The notes under the pieces: model-generated
What the model was told of the DNA's origin: nothing
Seen by the model: the letters and a program-made list of their open reading frames with translations, nothing else
The model's database searches: none
Translations under genes and position numbers: made by a program
Origin: Paenirhodobacter ferrireducens
GTDB taxonomy: Bacteria > Pseudomonadota > Alphaproteobacteria > Rhodobacterales > Rhodobacteraceae
Assembly (NCBI RefSeq): GCF_004022265.1
Contig: NZ_SAVB01000004.1
Span: 144,116-208,115, forward strand
Direction of reading: 5' to 3'
Length of the DNA: 64,000 nucleotides
Part shown: piece after piece, positions 20,813 to 28,355 of the stretch
Layout of the letters: each line of letters opens with the position of its first letter
Position numbering within the stretch: position 1 is the stretch's first letter

Positions 20813-21532
20813 TCAGGCGGTCAGGAACTCGCGCACGAAGGCCGAGGCAGGACGCGCGCGCAGATCGGCCGGGCGGCCCACCTGCTCGATCCGGCCCATC
20901 GACATCACCACCACCAGATCGGCCAGCTCCATCGCCTCCTCCTGATCGTGGGTGACGAAGATCGTGGTCAGTCCGGTGGTGTCGTGGATCTCGCGCAGGC
21001 CATGGCGCAGCTCCTTGCGGACCTTGGCATCGAGTGCGCCGAAGGGTTCGTCCAGCAACAGCATCCGCGGCTCGATCGCCAGTGCGCGGGCAAGCGCCAC
21101 GCGCTGCCGCTGCCCGCCCGACAGCTGCGCCGGATAGCGCCCGCCGATCTCGGGCAGGCGGATCAGCTCGAGCAGTTTCGTCACGCGTCGGGCGATCTCC
21201 TCCTTTTCCGGCCGCAAGGCGCGCGGCCGGGCCTTCAGACCATAGGCGATGTTCTCGAACACCGTCATGTGGCGAAAGAGCGCGTAGTTCTGGAACACGA
21301 AGCCGGCGCGGCGCTCCTGCACCGTCAGGCCGGTCGCGTCATGGCCGTCGAACAGCACGCGGCCGGATTCGGGAAACTCGAGCCCGCCGAGGATGCGCAG
21401 CAGCGTCGTCTTGCCCGAGCCCGAGGGGCCGAGCAGCGCCACCAGCGCCCCCGAGGGGATCGACAGCGACACCGGCTGCAGCGCGGCGGTGCGGCCGAAG
21501 GTCTTCGCGATCTCGTCGATCTCGATATGCAT
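20813..21532 (-). CDS. cysA: Sulfate/thiosulfate ABC transporter ATP-binding protein CysA
   Basis: This is the ATPase of the sulfate importer. The 239-residue protein has Walker [11 protein letters not shown] near residue 35, signature LSGGQRQRV, Walker [13 protein letters not shown] and the switch histidine in [10 protein letters not shown]. It is shorter than typical CysA (about 350 residues) because the C-terminal TOBE-type regulatory region is absent; it ends right after the nucleotide-binding domain. Start 21532 was chosen because the family begins near [14 protein letters not shown] and the upstream ORF lacks similarity. Confidence 0.92.
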   Translation of the reverse strand: MHIEIDEIAKTFGRTAALQPVSLSIPSGALVALLGPSGSGKTTLLRILGGLEFPESGRVLFDGHDATGLTVQERRAGFVFQNYALFRHMTVFENIAYGLKARPRALRPEKEEIARRVTKLLELIRLPEIGGRYPAQLSGGQRQRVALARALAIEPRMLLLDEPFGALDAKVRKELRHGLREIHDTTGLTTIFVTHDQEEAMELADLVVVMSMGRIEQVGRPADLRARPASAFVREFLTA

Positions 21533-21545
21533 GGCAGGGCTCCTT

Positions 21546-22430
21546 TCAGGCACGGCGGTTGGCGGAAAGTGCATCGGCATGACGCCATTCGAGCGCGGTC
21601 TTGAGGGCAAGGGTCACCAGCGCGAGGCTCGCGAGCAGTGCGGCAAGCGAGAAGGCGGCAACGGTGAGGTATTCGTTGTAGAGCATCTCGATCGCGATCG
21701 GCACGGTCGCGGTGACGCCGCGGATCTTGCCGGACACCACCGCGACGGCGCCGAACTCGCCCATGGCGCGGGCGGTGGCCAGAAGCACGCCGTAAAGCAG
21801 TGCCCAGCGGATGTTCGGCAAGGTCACGGTGAAGAACATCCGCCAGCCCGAGGCGCCCAGCGTCAGCGCGGCTTCTTCCTCGGCGCGGCCCTGCTCGACC
21901 ATCACCGGCAGGATCTCGCGTGCGACGAAGGGGAAGGTGACGAAGACGGTGGCCAGCACGATCCCCGGCAGCGCGAAGACGACCGGCATCCCCTGCCCCA
22001 CGAGCCAGTCGCCAAGCGTTGTATTCGCGCCGAAGAGCAGCACGAGGCAGAGCCCCGCCACCACCGGCGAGACCGAGAACGGCAGGTCGATGAGCGTGAT
22101 GAGCACCGCCTTGCCGGGAAAGTCGAAGCGCGCGATCGCCCAGCCGGCAGCCAGGCCGAAGACGGCGGTCAGCGGCACCGACAGCGCCGTGACCAGCAGC
22201 GTCAGCCGGATCGCGGCATGTGCCTCGGGCTCGGCCAGCGCGGTCAGGGCGGCGCCCGCGCCCTGTGACAGCGCCTCGCCGAAGACGGTGACGAGCGGGG
22301 CGAAGAGCAGCACCGCCAGCAGCACGAAGACCAGGCCGATCAGGCCGCGGCGCAGGGCTGCGGGCTCCTCGGTCGCGGCGCGGAAGCGGCGGGCGGGACG
22401 GGGCGGGGCAAGATGGGCGGCGTCAAACAT
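21546..22430 (-). CDS. cysW: Sulfate ABC transporter permease CysW
   Basis: CysW is one of two membrane subunits of the sulfate importer. The 294-residue protein starts [20 protein letters not shown] and then has six predicted hydrophobic segments. The permease signature loop is seen as [19 protein letters not shown] near residue 196, which contacts the ATPase. [19 protein letters not shown] is typical of CysW. Its ATG lies 8 bp inside the end of cysT. It sits 13 bp before cysA. Confidence 0.94.
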   Translation of the reverse strand: MFDAAHLAPPRPARRFRAATEEPAALRRGLIGLVFVLLAVLLFAPLVTVFGEALSQGAGAALTALAEPEAHAAIRLTLLVTALSVPLTAVFGLAAGWAIARFDFPGKAVLITLIDLPFSVSPVVAGLCLVLLFGANTTLGDWLVGQGMPVVFALPGIVLATVFVTFPFVAREILPVMVEQGRAEEEAALTLGASGWRMFFTVTLPNIRWALLYGVLLATARAMGEFGAVAVVSGKIRGVTATVPIAIEMLYNEYLTVAAFSLAALLASLALVTLALKTALEWRHADALSANRRA

Positions 22431-23253
22431 AACCGATCCTCCGGCGGCTCCAGACCTGGACCGCATTGATGAGCAGAAGCATGGCGAAGGAGATGCCGAG
22501 CATGGCGATGCCGATCGCGGCGGCGCCGTCGATGTCGAATTCCTCGAGCCGGATGACGATCAGAAGCGGCGCGATCTCGGTCTTCATCGGCAGGTTGCCG
22601 GCAATGAAGATCACCGAGCCGTATTCGCCCACGCCGCGGGCCAGCGCGAGGGCAAAGCCGGTGAGCGCGGCCGGCATCAGCACCGGCGCCACCACCCGCC
22701 GCAGCGTCGTCAGCCGCGAGGCGCCAAGCGTCGCCGAGGCCTCCTCGACCTCACGGTCGATCTCGGCGATCACCGGCTGCACAGTGCGCACGACGAAGGG
22801 CAGACCGACGAAAACCAGCGCCACCAGAATGCCCGGGGGCGCATAGGCGATGCGCAGCCCGGCCCCGGCCGCGATCTGGCCGAAGACGCCGTTCGGCGCG
22901 TAAAGCGCAGTGAGCGCGATGCCCGCGACCGCCGTCGGCAGCGCGAAAGGCAGGTCGATCGCGGCGTCGATCAGGCGCCGGCCGGGGAAGCGGTAACGCA
23001 CCAGCACCCAGGCCACGACGACGCCGAAGACGAGGTTGAAGGCCGCGGCGATCAGCGCCGAACGGAAGGAGAGCAGGAGCGCCGAGCGCACCCGCTCGCC
23101 CGAGATCGCCGCCGCGAGATCGCCGAGCCCCATCCCCGCGCCGCGCACGAGCAGCGCGCCGATGGGCAGAAGCACGATCAGGCTCAGCAGGCTGAGCACC
23201 AGCCCCGCGCTGAGCGCGAAGCCGGGCATCGGGGATTTCGCGACGATGCGCAT
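22423..23253 (-). CDS. cysT: Sulfate ABC transporter permease CysT
   Basis: CysT (CysU) is the partner membrane subunit. The 276-residue protein begins MRIVAKSPMPGFALSAGLVL and has about six hydrophobic segments. The ATPase-contact loop is EEASATLGASRLTTLRRV near residue 170, and ALARGVGEYGSVIFIAGN near 206 is the CysT signature. It starts 7 bp after the sulfate-binding protein gene. Confidence 0.94.
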   Translation of the reverse strand: MRIVAKSPMPGFALSAGLVLSLLSLIVLLPIGALLVRGAGMGLGDLAAAISGERVRSALLLSFRSALIAAAFNLVFGVVVAWVLVRYRFPGRRLIDAAIDLPFALPTAVAGIALTALYAPNGVFGQIAAGAGLRIAYAPPGILVALVFVGLPFVVRTVQPVIAEIDREVEEASATLGASRLTTLRRVVAPVLMPAALTGFALALARGVGEYGSVIFIAGNLPMKTEIAPLLIVIRLEEFDIDGAAAIGIAMLGISFAMLLLINAVQVWSRRRIGYV

Positions 23254-23260
23254 GGCGACC

Positions 23261-24388
23261 TCACTTCGCGGTATAGATCTGGTCGAAGGTGCCGCCGTCG
23301 CCGAAGTGCTCGGGCTGCGCCTTGGCCCAGCCGCCGAAATCCTCGATCGTCACCAGCTGCAGCGGGGCGAAGCGCGCGGCATCCTCGGGCGCGGCCTTCG
23401 AGGCATCCCAGGCACGATAGAAATGCTTGAGCGCAAGCGCCTGCGCCTCGGGGCTGTAGAGATGCTCGAGATAGGCATCGGCCAGCGCGCGCTGCGCGTC
23501 GGTCTTGATGTTGGCGTCGACCACCGCGACCGGCGGCTCGGCGAGGATCGAGACCGAGGGCACGACGATGTCGAAGGCATCGGCGCCAAGCTGCTTCTCT
23601 GCCAGCCAGGCCTCGTTCTCCCAGGCGAGCAGCACGTCACCGATGCCGCGCTGCGCGAAGGTCGTGGTCGCCCCGCGCGCGCCGGTATCGAGCACCGGAA
23701 CATGGCGGAAGAGATCACCGACGAAGGCCTTCGGGTCCTGCCCGTTCTTCTCGGCCCAGGCCCAGGCGGCGAGGTAGTTCCAGCGCGCCCCGCCCGAGGT
23801 CTTCGGGTTCGGGGTGATGACCTCGACGCCCTCCTTCACCAGGTCGCCCCAGTCGTGGATGCCCTTCGGATTGCCCTCGCGCACCAGGAAGACGATGGTC
23901 GAGGTATAGGGCGAGGAATTGTGCGGCAGACGCCCCTGCCAGTCGGCCGGCAGCTTGCCGGCGGCGGCGATCTTGTCGATGTCGGAGGCAAGCGCGAGGG
24001 TCACGACCTGCGCGTCGAGCCCGTCGATCACCGCCCGGGCCTGCGAGCCGGAACCGCCGTGCGAGACCTCGATCTTCGCCGCCTCATGGCCCTGCGCGCC
24101 CCACCAGTCGGCGAACAGCTTGTCGTAATCGCGGTAGAATTCACGGGTCGGATCGTAGCTGACGTTGAGCAGCGTCTCGGCGGCCTGCGTCGGCTGCGGT
24201 GCCACGGCAAGGGCCGCAAGCGCCAGCGTCAGCGCCGTCACCGTGGTGCGCGCCGCCCGCACCAGGTTCACCGGAAATCCGGTGAGGATCTCGCGGCCGG
24301 TGGTGATGGTGACGCGCCCGTCGGGATGCGCCTCGACGAGCTGGCCCTGTGCGCTGAGGCGGCCGGCGAACTGGATCGTTCTGAACAT
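23261..24388 (-). CDS. Sulfate-binding periplasmic protein (Sbp/CysP) with N-terminal extension
   Basis: The mature part begins after a clear signal peptide and matches sulfate-binding proteins: [16 protein letters not shown] near residue 74, [15 protein letters not shown] near 108 and [15 protein letters not shown] near 188. The protein is 375 residues. The odd feature is about 43 residues ([14 protein letters not shown]... to FPVN) before the hydrophobic signal segment. The ATG at 24388 has a very strong Shine-Dalgarno (AGGAGG, 5 nt upstream), so this start looks real rather than a long ORF artefact. GTG codons closer to the signal peptide lack a ribosome binding site. First gene of sbp-cysT-cysW-cysA. 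Confidence 0.9.
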   Translation of the reverse strand: MFRTIQFAGRLSAQGQLVEAHPDGRVTITTGREILTGFPVNLVRAARTTVTALTLALAALAVAPQPTQAAETLLNVSYDPTREFYRDYDKLFADWWGAQGHEAAKIEVSHGGSGSQARAVIDGLDAQVVTLALASDIDKIAAAGKLPADWQGRLPHNSSPYTSTIVFLVREGNPKGIHDWGDLVKEGVEVITPNPKTSGGARWNYLAAWAWAEKNGQDPKAFVGDLFRHVPVLDTGARGATTTFAQRGIGDVLLAWENEAWLAEKQLGADAFDIVVPSVSILAEPPVAVVDANIKTDAQRALADAYLEHLYSPEAQALALKHFYRAWDASKAAPEDAARFAPLQLVTIEDFGGWAKAQPEHFGDGGTFDQIYTAK

Positions 24389-24430
24389 GCTTCCCTCCTG
24401 TCGTGCAGGGCACCTTGCCCCTTCACGTTT

Positions 24431-24453
24431 ATCACGACAGAGATTGTCGTTAT
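24431..24453. promoter_or_regulatory. Palindromic operator candidate upstream of sbp
   Basis: ACGACA and TGTCGT form a perfect 6-bp inverted repeat with a 5-nt spacer, extended by AT pairs outside. It lies in an AT-rich stretch, 43-65 nt upstream of the sbp start and about 120 nt beyond the end of the Rrf2 gene. It is a natural binding site candidate for that regulator (inference). Confidence 0.5.
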
Positions 24454-24574
24454 TTGCAACGGAAAAAACTCGCCTTATTTCATCGAGATTTTGGAAAATG
24501 ATTCCCCGGCGCAGGATGTGGCAACGGGCCGCAGTGCGGCCCGGAGTTTCACGTCAGTTCAGGAAGATGCCGGA

Positions 24575-25039
24575 TCAGCCCGGCGGCAACGGCTGCGCAA
24601 GGATCTTCTGTGCCATCGGCGTGGCATGCAGCATGTCCTCGAGCGTGAGCGATTCGATCAGCACGAGATAGGACCAGTAGAGCTCGGCGAAGACGCGGCG
24701 GATCCGGCAGCTTTCCTCGTCGGAACAGTCGTCGCAGCGCTGGTAGGCCTTGCGCGACAGGCAGGGCAAGGGCGCGATCGGCCCGTCGATCATCCGCAAC
24801 AGATCCGAGATCGGCACCTGCGCCGGTTCCTTGATCAGCGCATAACCGCCCGACCGGCCACGGGTCGAGGCGATATAGCCGGCGTTGCGCAGCTCGAGCA
24901 GGATGTGCTCGAGAAAGCGCTTCGGTGCACCGGAGCGCGTCGCGATCTCCTCGATGCGCAGCGCCTTGCCCTCGGCGGCCTTCTCGTCGCCCAGCACCAT
25001 CAGCGCCTTCAGCGCATATTTCATCTTCTGCGTGATCAT
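24575..25039 (-). CDS. Rrf2 family transcriptional regulator
   Basis: The 154-residue protein starts MITQKMKYALKALMVLGDEK, the Rrf2 winged helix, with GAPKRFLEHILLELRNAGYI and the wing RGRSGGYAL. A cluster of four cysteines follows near residues 95-110 (PCLSRKAYQRCDDCSDEESC), compatible with an Fe-S cluster or thiol sensing. The gene stands just upstream of the sulfate transport operon on the same strand, so control of sulfur uptake is likely (inference). Longer readings to 25285 run through a low-quality upstream ORF and are rejected. Confidence 0.88.
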   Translation of the reverse strand: MITQKMKYALKALMVLGDEKAAEGKALRIEEIATRSGAPKRFLEHILLELRNAGYIASTRGRSGGYALIKEPAQVPISDLLRMIDGPIAPLPCLSRKAYQRCDDCSDEESCRIRRVFAELYWSYLVLIESLTLEDMLHATPMAQKILAQPLPPG

Positions 25040-25234
25040 GTGCCTTGATACCGCAGCCCCGGCGCCCCCGCAACAAAACCGACCGCTCGGGTCGGGTTTT
25101 CCCGCCCTGCGCGAGCGCCCCTGCCCCGCCACACCCGCTTCTTGCCGCGCCGGCAATTGCCGCAAGGGCTTGCCGAACGCGCATTTCCGGCGCTTGATCG
25201 GACCAGAGCCCCGAAACCGGAAAGGGAGCGGAAG

Positions 25235-25510
25235 ATGAGCCTGAAGGACGAAATCACCCAGCTTCGCGCGGAATTTGACGCCCATGTCACCTCGCAGACC
25301 GGGCGGGCGCGCAAGATGGCCGAGCCGGTGCAGGACACGGCCGAGGCCGCGGCAGCCGACAGCGCACAGCTGGAGGGGCTGATGGAAACCATCGGCGCCA
25401 CGCTTGATGACATGTCAGATGAAATCGAGAAGTTTCCGAAGCTGACGGCTTTGGCCGCGCTTGGTGTCGGGCTGGCGCTTGGCGTGGTGATCGGGCGCCA
25501 GCTGCGCTGA
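25235..25510 (+). CDS. DUF883/ElaB-like small membrane protein
   Basis: The 91-residue protein starts MSLKDEITQLRAEFDAHVTS, has a long alpha-helical, acidic body and ends in a glycine-rich membrane segment (GVGLALGVVIGRQLR). This layout is that of DUF883/ElaB-type proteins, some of which bind ribosomes at the membrane in enterobacteria. A purine-rich AAGGGAG lies before the ATG. It is 11 bp before a holin-like gene and probably co-transcribed with it. Confidence 0.78.
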   Translation: MSLKDEITQLRAEFDAHVTSQTGRARKMAEPVQDTAEAAAADSAQLEGLMETIGATLDDMSDEIEKFPKLTALAALGVGLALGVVIGRQLR

Positions 25511-25521
25511 AAGGGAAAAGC

Positions 25522-25968
25522 ATGACCGGATTCGAATCGACCAAGTTCTACGCCCGTGTCGCGCTGATGCGGCGCCGGCTGCTGCTGAAGCAGATGATCC
25601 GCCGCGCGCTCGCGGGCATGCTCGCCGTCGCCGCGCTGATCGTCGCGGCGAGTTTTGCCACCCGGACGCTCTACCTCGCGCTGCTGGCGCCGCTGGGCGA
25701 GCTCGGCGCAACCGGCGTGCTGGCGGGCGGCTACCTGGTGCTTGCCGTCGGCCTGCTGCTTTTCGCGCTGAGCGAACCCGGCTCGGCCGAGATGACGGCA
25801 CTGACCGAGATGGAGGAGATCGCCCGCGCCCGAGCCCTCGCCGAGACCCAGGGCACCGTCGCCGGCGTCGAGGGACGAATCGAATCACTTGGCAGCTCGA
25901 TCTCGATCGGGCTCAGCCTGCTTGGCATGCTGCGCCGGATCATGGCCCGGAAGAAGGCGGCGGAGTAA
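25522..25968 (+). CDS. Phage-holin-family-like membrane protein
   Basis: The 148-residue protein starts MTGFESTKFYARVALMRRRL and has two hydrophobic segments at about residues 30-50 and 65-85, followed by a charged helical tail. The pattern resembles the putative holin-X family found with DUF883-type genes. No phage genes are near, so a lysis role is unlikely; a membrane stress role is a guess. Its 3' end overlaps the convergent AI-2E-type gene by 29 bp. Confidence 0.65.
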   Translation: MTGFESTKFYARVALMRRRLLLKQMIRRALAGMLAVAALIVAASFATRTLYLALLAPLGELGATGVLAGGYLVLAVGLLLFALSEPGSAEMTALTEMEEIARARALAETQGTVAGVEGRIESLGSSISIGLSLLGMLRRIMARKKAAE

Positions 25969-27025
25969 GCCCGCCGTCCGAACTGCGGTCTTGCATGTAC
26001 AGCGACCAGACCGCGACGAAGAGCGCCGCGATCAGCGGGCCGATGACGAAGCCGTTCACGCCGACGAGCGTCAGCCCGCCCACCGTCGACAGCAGCACGA
26101 GATAATCGGGCAGCCGGGTGCTTTTGCCGACCAGCGGCGGGCGCAGGAAGTTGTCGATCAGGCTGATCACCAGCATGCCCACCAGCATCAGCGCCACGCC
26201 GCGCAGCACCTCGCCCGAGATCAGCAGGTACAGCGACACCGGCAGCCACACGAGGCTTGCCCCCACCGCCGGCACCAGCGACAGCAGCGCCATCAGCACC
26301 CCCCACAGCAGTGCCGCGCGGATGCCGAGCGCGGCAAAGGCAAGCCCGCCGATCGTGCCCTGGATCACCGCGATGATGATGTTGCCCTTCACCGTCGCGC
26401 GCATCACTGCCTCGAATTCCTCGATCAGCTTGCCGGTGTGATGGTCGCTGAGCGGGCTGGCGCGGCGGATCGTGGCGGCCAGCGCCGGCCCGTCACGGAA
26501 CAGGAAGAACAGCAGATAGAGCATCACACCAAAACTGACGAAGAGTTGCGCCGTCCCCTGGGTGATGGTGAAGGCGCGGGTGGCGATGGTCTGGCTGACG
26601 TTTTCGAGAAAACTGGTGATGCCCGACTGCATGTCGCCGAAATCGCCCAGGTTCAGCGACGAGAGCACGTGCCGTGCCCCGGCGGGCAGCGCCGCGCGGA
26701 CCTGGTCGAGCAACGCCGCGGGATCGAATTCGCGGCTGCTGATCGAGGCGGTGAGTGCCGAGGCCTCGCGCGCCAGCGCCGCAAGGATCAGCACCCCCGG
26801 GATCACCACGATACAGATGCAGGCAAGCACGCTGACAAAGGCGGCCAGCGACCGGCGACCGCCAAAGCGGCGCTCGAGCCTGACCTGCAGCGGCCGGAAC
26901 AACAGCGCCAGGATCACCGCCCAGAGCACCGAACCATACCAGGGCAGCACGAGCCAGATGAAGGCGACGGAGACCAGCACGACCAGGGCGAAGAAGCTGG
27001 CATTCGGCGAAGGGGATCTGAACAT
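25940..27025 (-). CDS. AI-2E family transporter (PerM/YdiK type)
   Basis: The 361-residue protein starts MFRSPSPNASFFALVVLVSV and has about seven hydrophobic segments. GTIGGLAFAALGIRAALLWG, LVPAVGASLVWLPV and IDNFLRPPLVGKS are typical of the AI-2E exporter/PerM family. Members transport various substrates, and some are sodium-proton antiporters, so the substrate cannot be named. Start 27025 has GGAG upstream and gives a normal length. It ends inside the holin-like gene on the opposite strand. Confidence 0.86.
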   Translation of the reverse strand: MFRSPSPNASFFALVVLVSVAFIWLVLPWYGSVLWAVILALLFRPLQVRLERRFGGRRSLAAFVSVLACICIVVIPGVLILAALAREASALTASISSREFDPAALLDQVRAALPAGARHVLSSLNLGDFGDMQSGITSFLENVSQTIATRAFTITQGTAQLFVSFGVMLYLLFFLFRDGPALAATIRRASPLSDHHTGKLIEEFEAVMRATVKGNIIIAVIQGTIGGLAFAALGIRAALLWGVLMALLSLVPAVGASLVWLPVSLYLLISGEVLRGVALMLVGMLVISLIDNFLRPPLVGKSTRLPDYLVLLSTVGGLTLVGVNGFVIGPLIAALFVAVWSLYMQDRSSDGGLTPPPSSGP

Positions 27026-27325
27026 CGGGCGGAGCTCCGCAAGGGTCACGACGGGGAGCGGGCCCCGACAGCGGCAGCATATCGCAGCGCGCCGGCCGAG
27101 AACACGCGGATTGCCGCCACGGTTTCCGCCGGGCCGTAAACATCTTGTCAATAAATTGAAAAATATCGGATTTTGCTCCGACGAAACAGTCGAAGACAGC
27201 GCATGGCCGCGTTGACAGAGCGGGGCTTTCGCGTCAGCCTGCGCGCAACCGCAACGCCGGCCCCTCCCTGCCGACCCCGCGTCCCGACGCGCCGGCGCGG
27301 GAACCGTTCCGGAAGGAGATCGCGC
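27026..27325. other. Divergent intergenic region, 300 bp
   Basis: This stretch separates the AI-2E-type gene (minus) from the HlyD-like gene (plus). An AT-rich core at about 27145-27180 contains TTGTCA followed 17 nt later by GGATTT, a weak promoter candidate for the plus strand. A second TTGACA lies near 27213. No coding signal is convincing; an ORF runs through from 27173 but lacks a good start. Confidence 0.4.
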
Positions 27326-28348
27326 ATGATCCGTACAAAACAGGTGTCGCTGACTCGGGCCCTTCTTGTCTGCACCTGCCTCGGCGCCACGCTGCCCACT
27401 GCCGCCGCAGCCGGTGGTTTCTTCGACGATCTGCTGGTCAGACTCGGCCTGCGCGAGGCCGAGACCGCAATCGCCAGCTCGAACGGCCGGATCGAGGCGC
27501 AAAGCGTCGACGTCGCGCCGAAATACGCCGGGCGGATCACCGAGGTTGACGTGCACGAGGGCCAGATCGTCGAGGCGGGCGAGGTGATCGCGAAGATCGA
27601 CGACCGTTCCTATCAGGCGCAGCTCTTGGCCGCCGAAGCCTCGGTGCTGCAGGCGAAGGCGGCGAAGGAGCAGGCGCAGGCCGCAGTGACGCAGGCGCAA
27701 AGTGCGCTTTCCGTGGCGCAGACCACCTATGACCGCACCGTCACCCTGCATGCCGAGGGCCACGCCGCGCAAAGCGTGCTGGATGACGTGACGAACGCGC
27801 TTGAAACCGCGAAGGCGGCGCTTGCCGCGGCGCAGGCGCAGGTCTCGAACGGGGACGCGCTGATCGCTGCGGCCGAGGCGAGCGTCGAGCAGGTCAAGGT
27901 GGCGCTCGACGATCTGACGGTGCGCGCGCCGCTGCGCGGGCGGGTCGAATACCGGCTGCACGAGCCGGGCGAGGTGATCGCCGCGGGCACGCCGGTGGCG
28001 ACGCTGCTCGATCTGACCGACGTCTACATGAACCTCTATCTGCCGGCGACGGTGGTCGGCACGCTCGCCTCGAATGACGAGGCGCGGATGATCCTCGACC
28101 CGATCCCGCAATATGTGGTGCCGGCGAAGATCACCTTCATCGCGCCCGAGGCGCAGTTCACGCCAAAGAGCGTCGAGACGCAGGAAGAGCGCGAACAGCT
28201 GGTGTTCCGCGTCAAGCTGACGATCCCGAAGGAGCTGCTCGAGAAGTTCGAGGATCAGGTGAAGGTCGGCGTGCGCGGCATCGGCTATGTCCGCACCCGC
28301 CCCGATGCCGAATGGCCGGCGAACCTTCAAGTCAAACTGCCGCAATAG
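27326..28348 (+). CDS. HlyD family periplasmic adaptor subunit
   Basis: The 340-residue protein has a signal segment (LTRALLVCTCLGATLPTAAAA), a biotinyl-lipoyl half (VAPKYAGRITEVDVHEGQIV), a long coiled-coil hairpin at about residues 100-190 rich in Ala, Gln and Glu, and the second half (VRAPLRGRVEYRLHEPGEVI). This is the YbhG/HlyD membrane fusion design. Start 27326 has GGAAGGAG 7 nt upstream. It is followed 7 bp later by the RbbA-like ABC gene, so it should connect that exporter to the outer membrane. Confidence 0.92.
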   Translation: MIRTKQVSLTRALLVCTCLGATLPTAAAAGGFFDDLLVRLGLREAETAIASSNGRIEAQSVDVAPKYAGRITEVDVHEGQIVEAGEVIAKIDDRSYQAQLLAAEASVLQAKAAKEQAQAAVTQAQSALSVAQTTYDRTVTLHAEGHAAQSVLDDVTNALETAKAALAAAQAQVSNGDALIAAAEASVEQVKVALDDLTVRAPLRGRVEYRLHEPGEVIAAGTPVATLLDLTDVYMNLYLPATVVGTLASNDEARMILDPIPQYVVPAKITFIAPEAQFTPKSVETQEEREQLVFRVKLTIPKELLEKFEDQVKVGVRGIGYVRTRPDAEWPANLQVKLPQ

Positions 28349-28355
28349 GCCGGTC

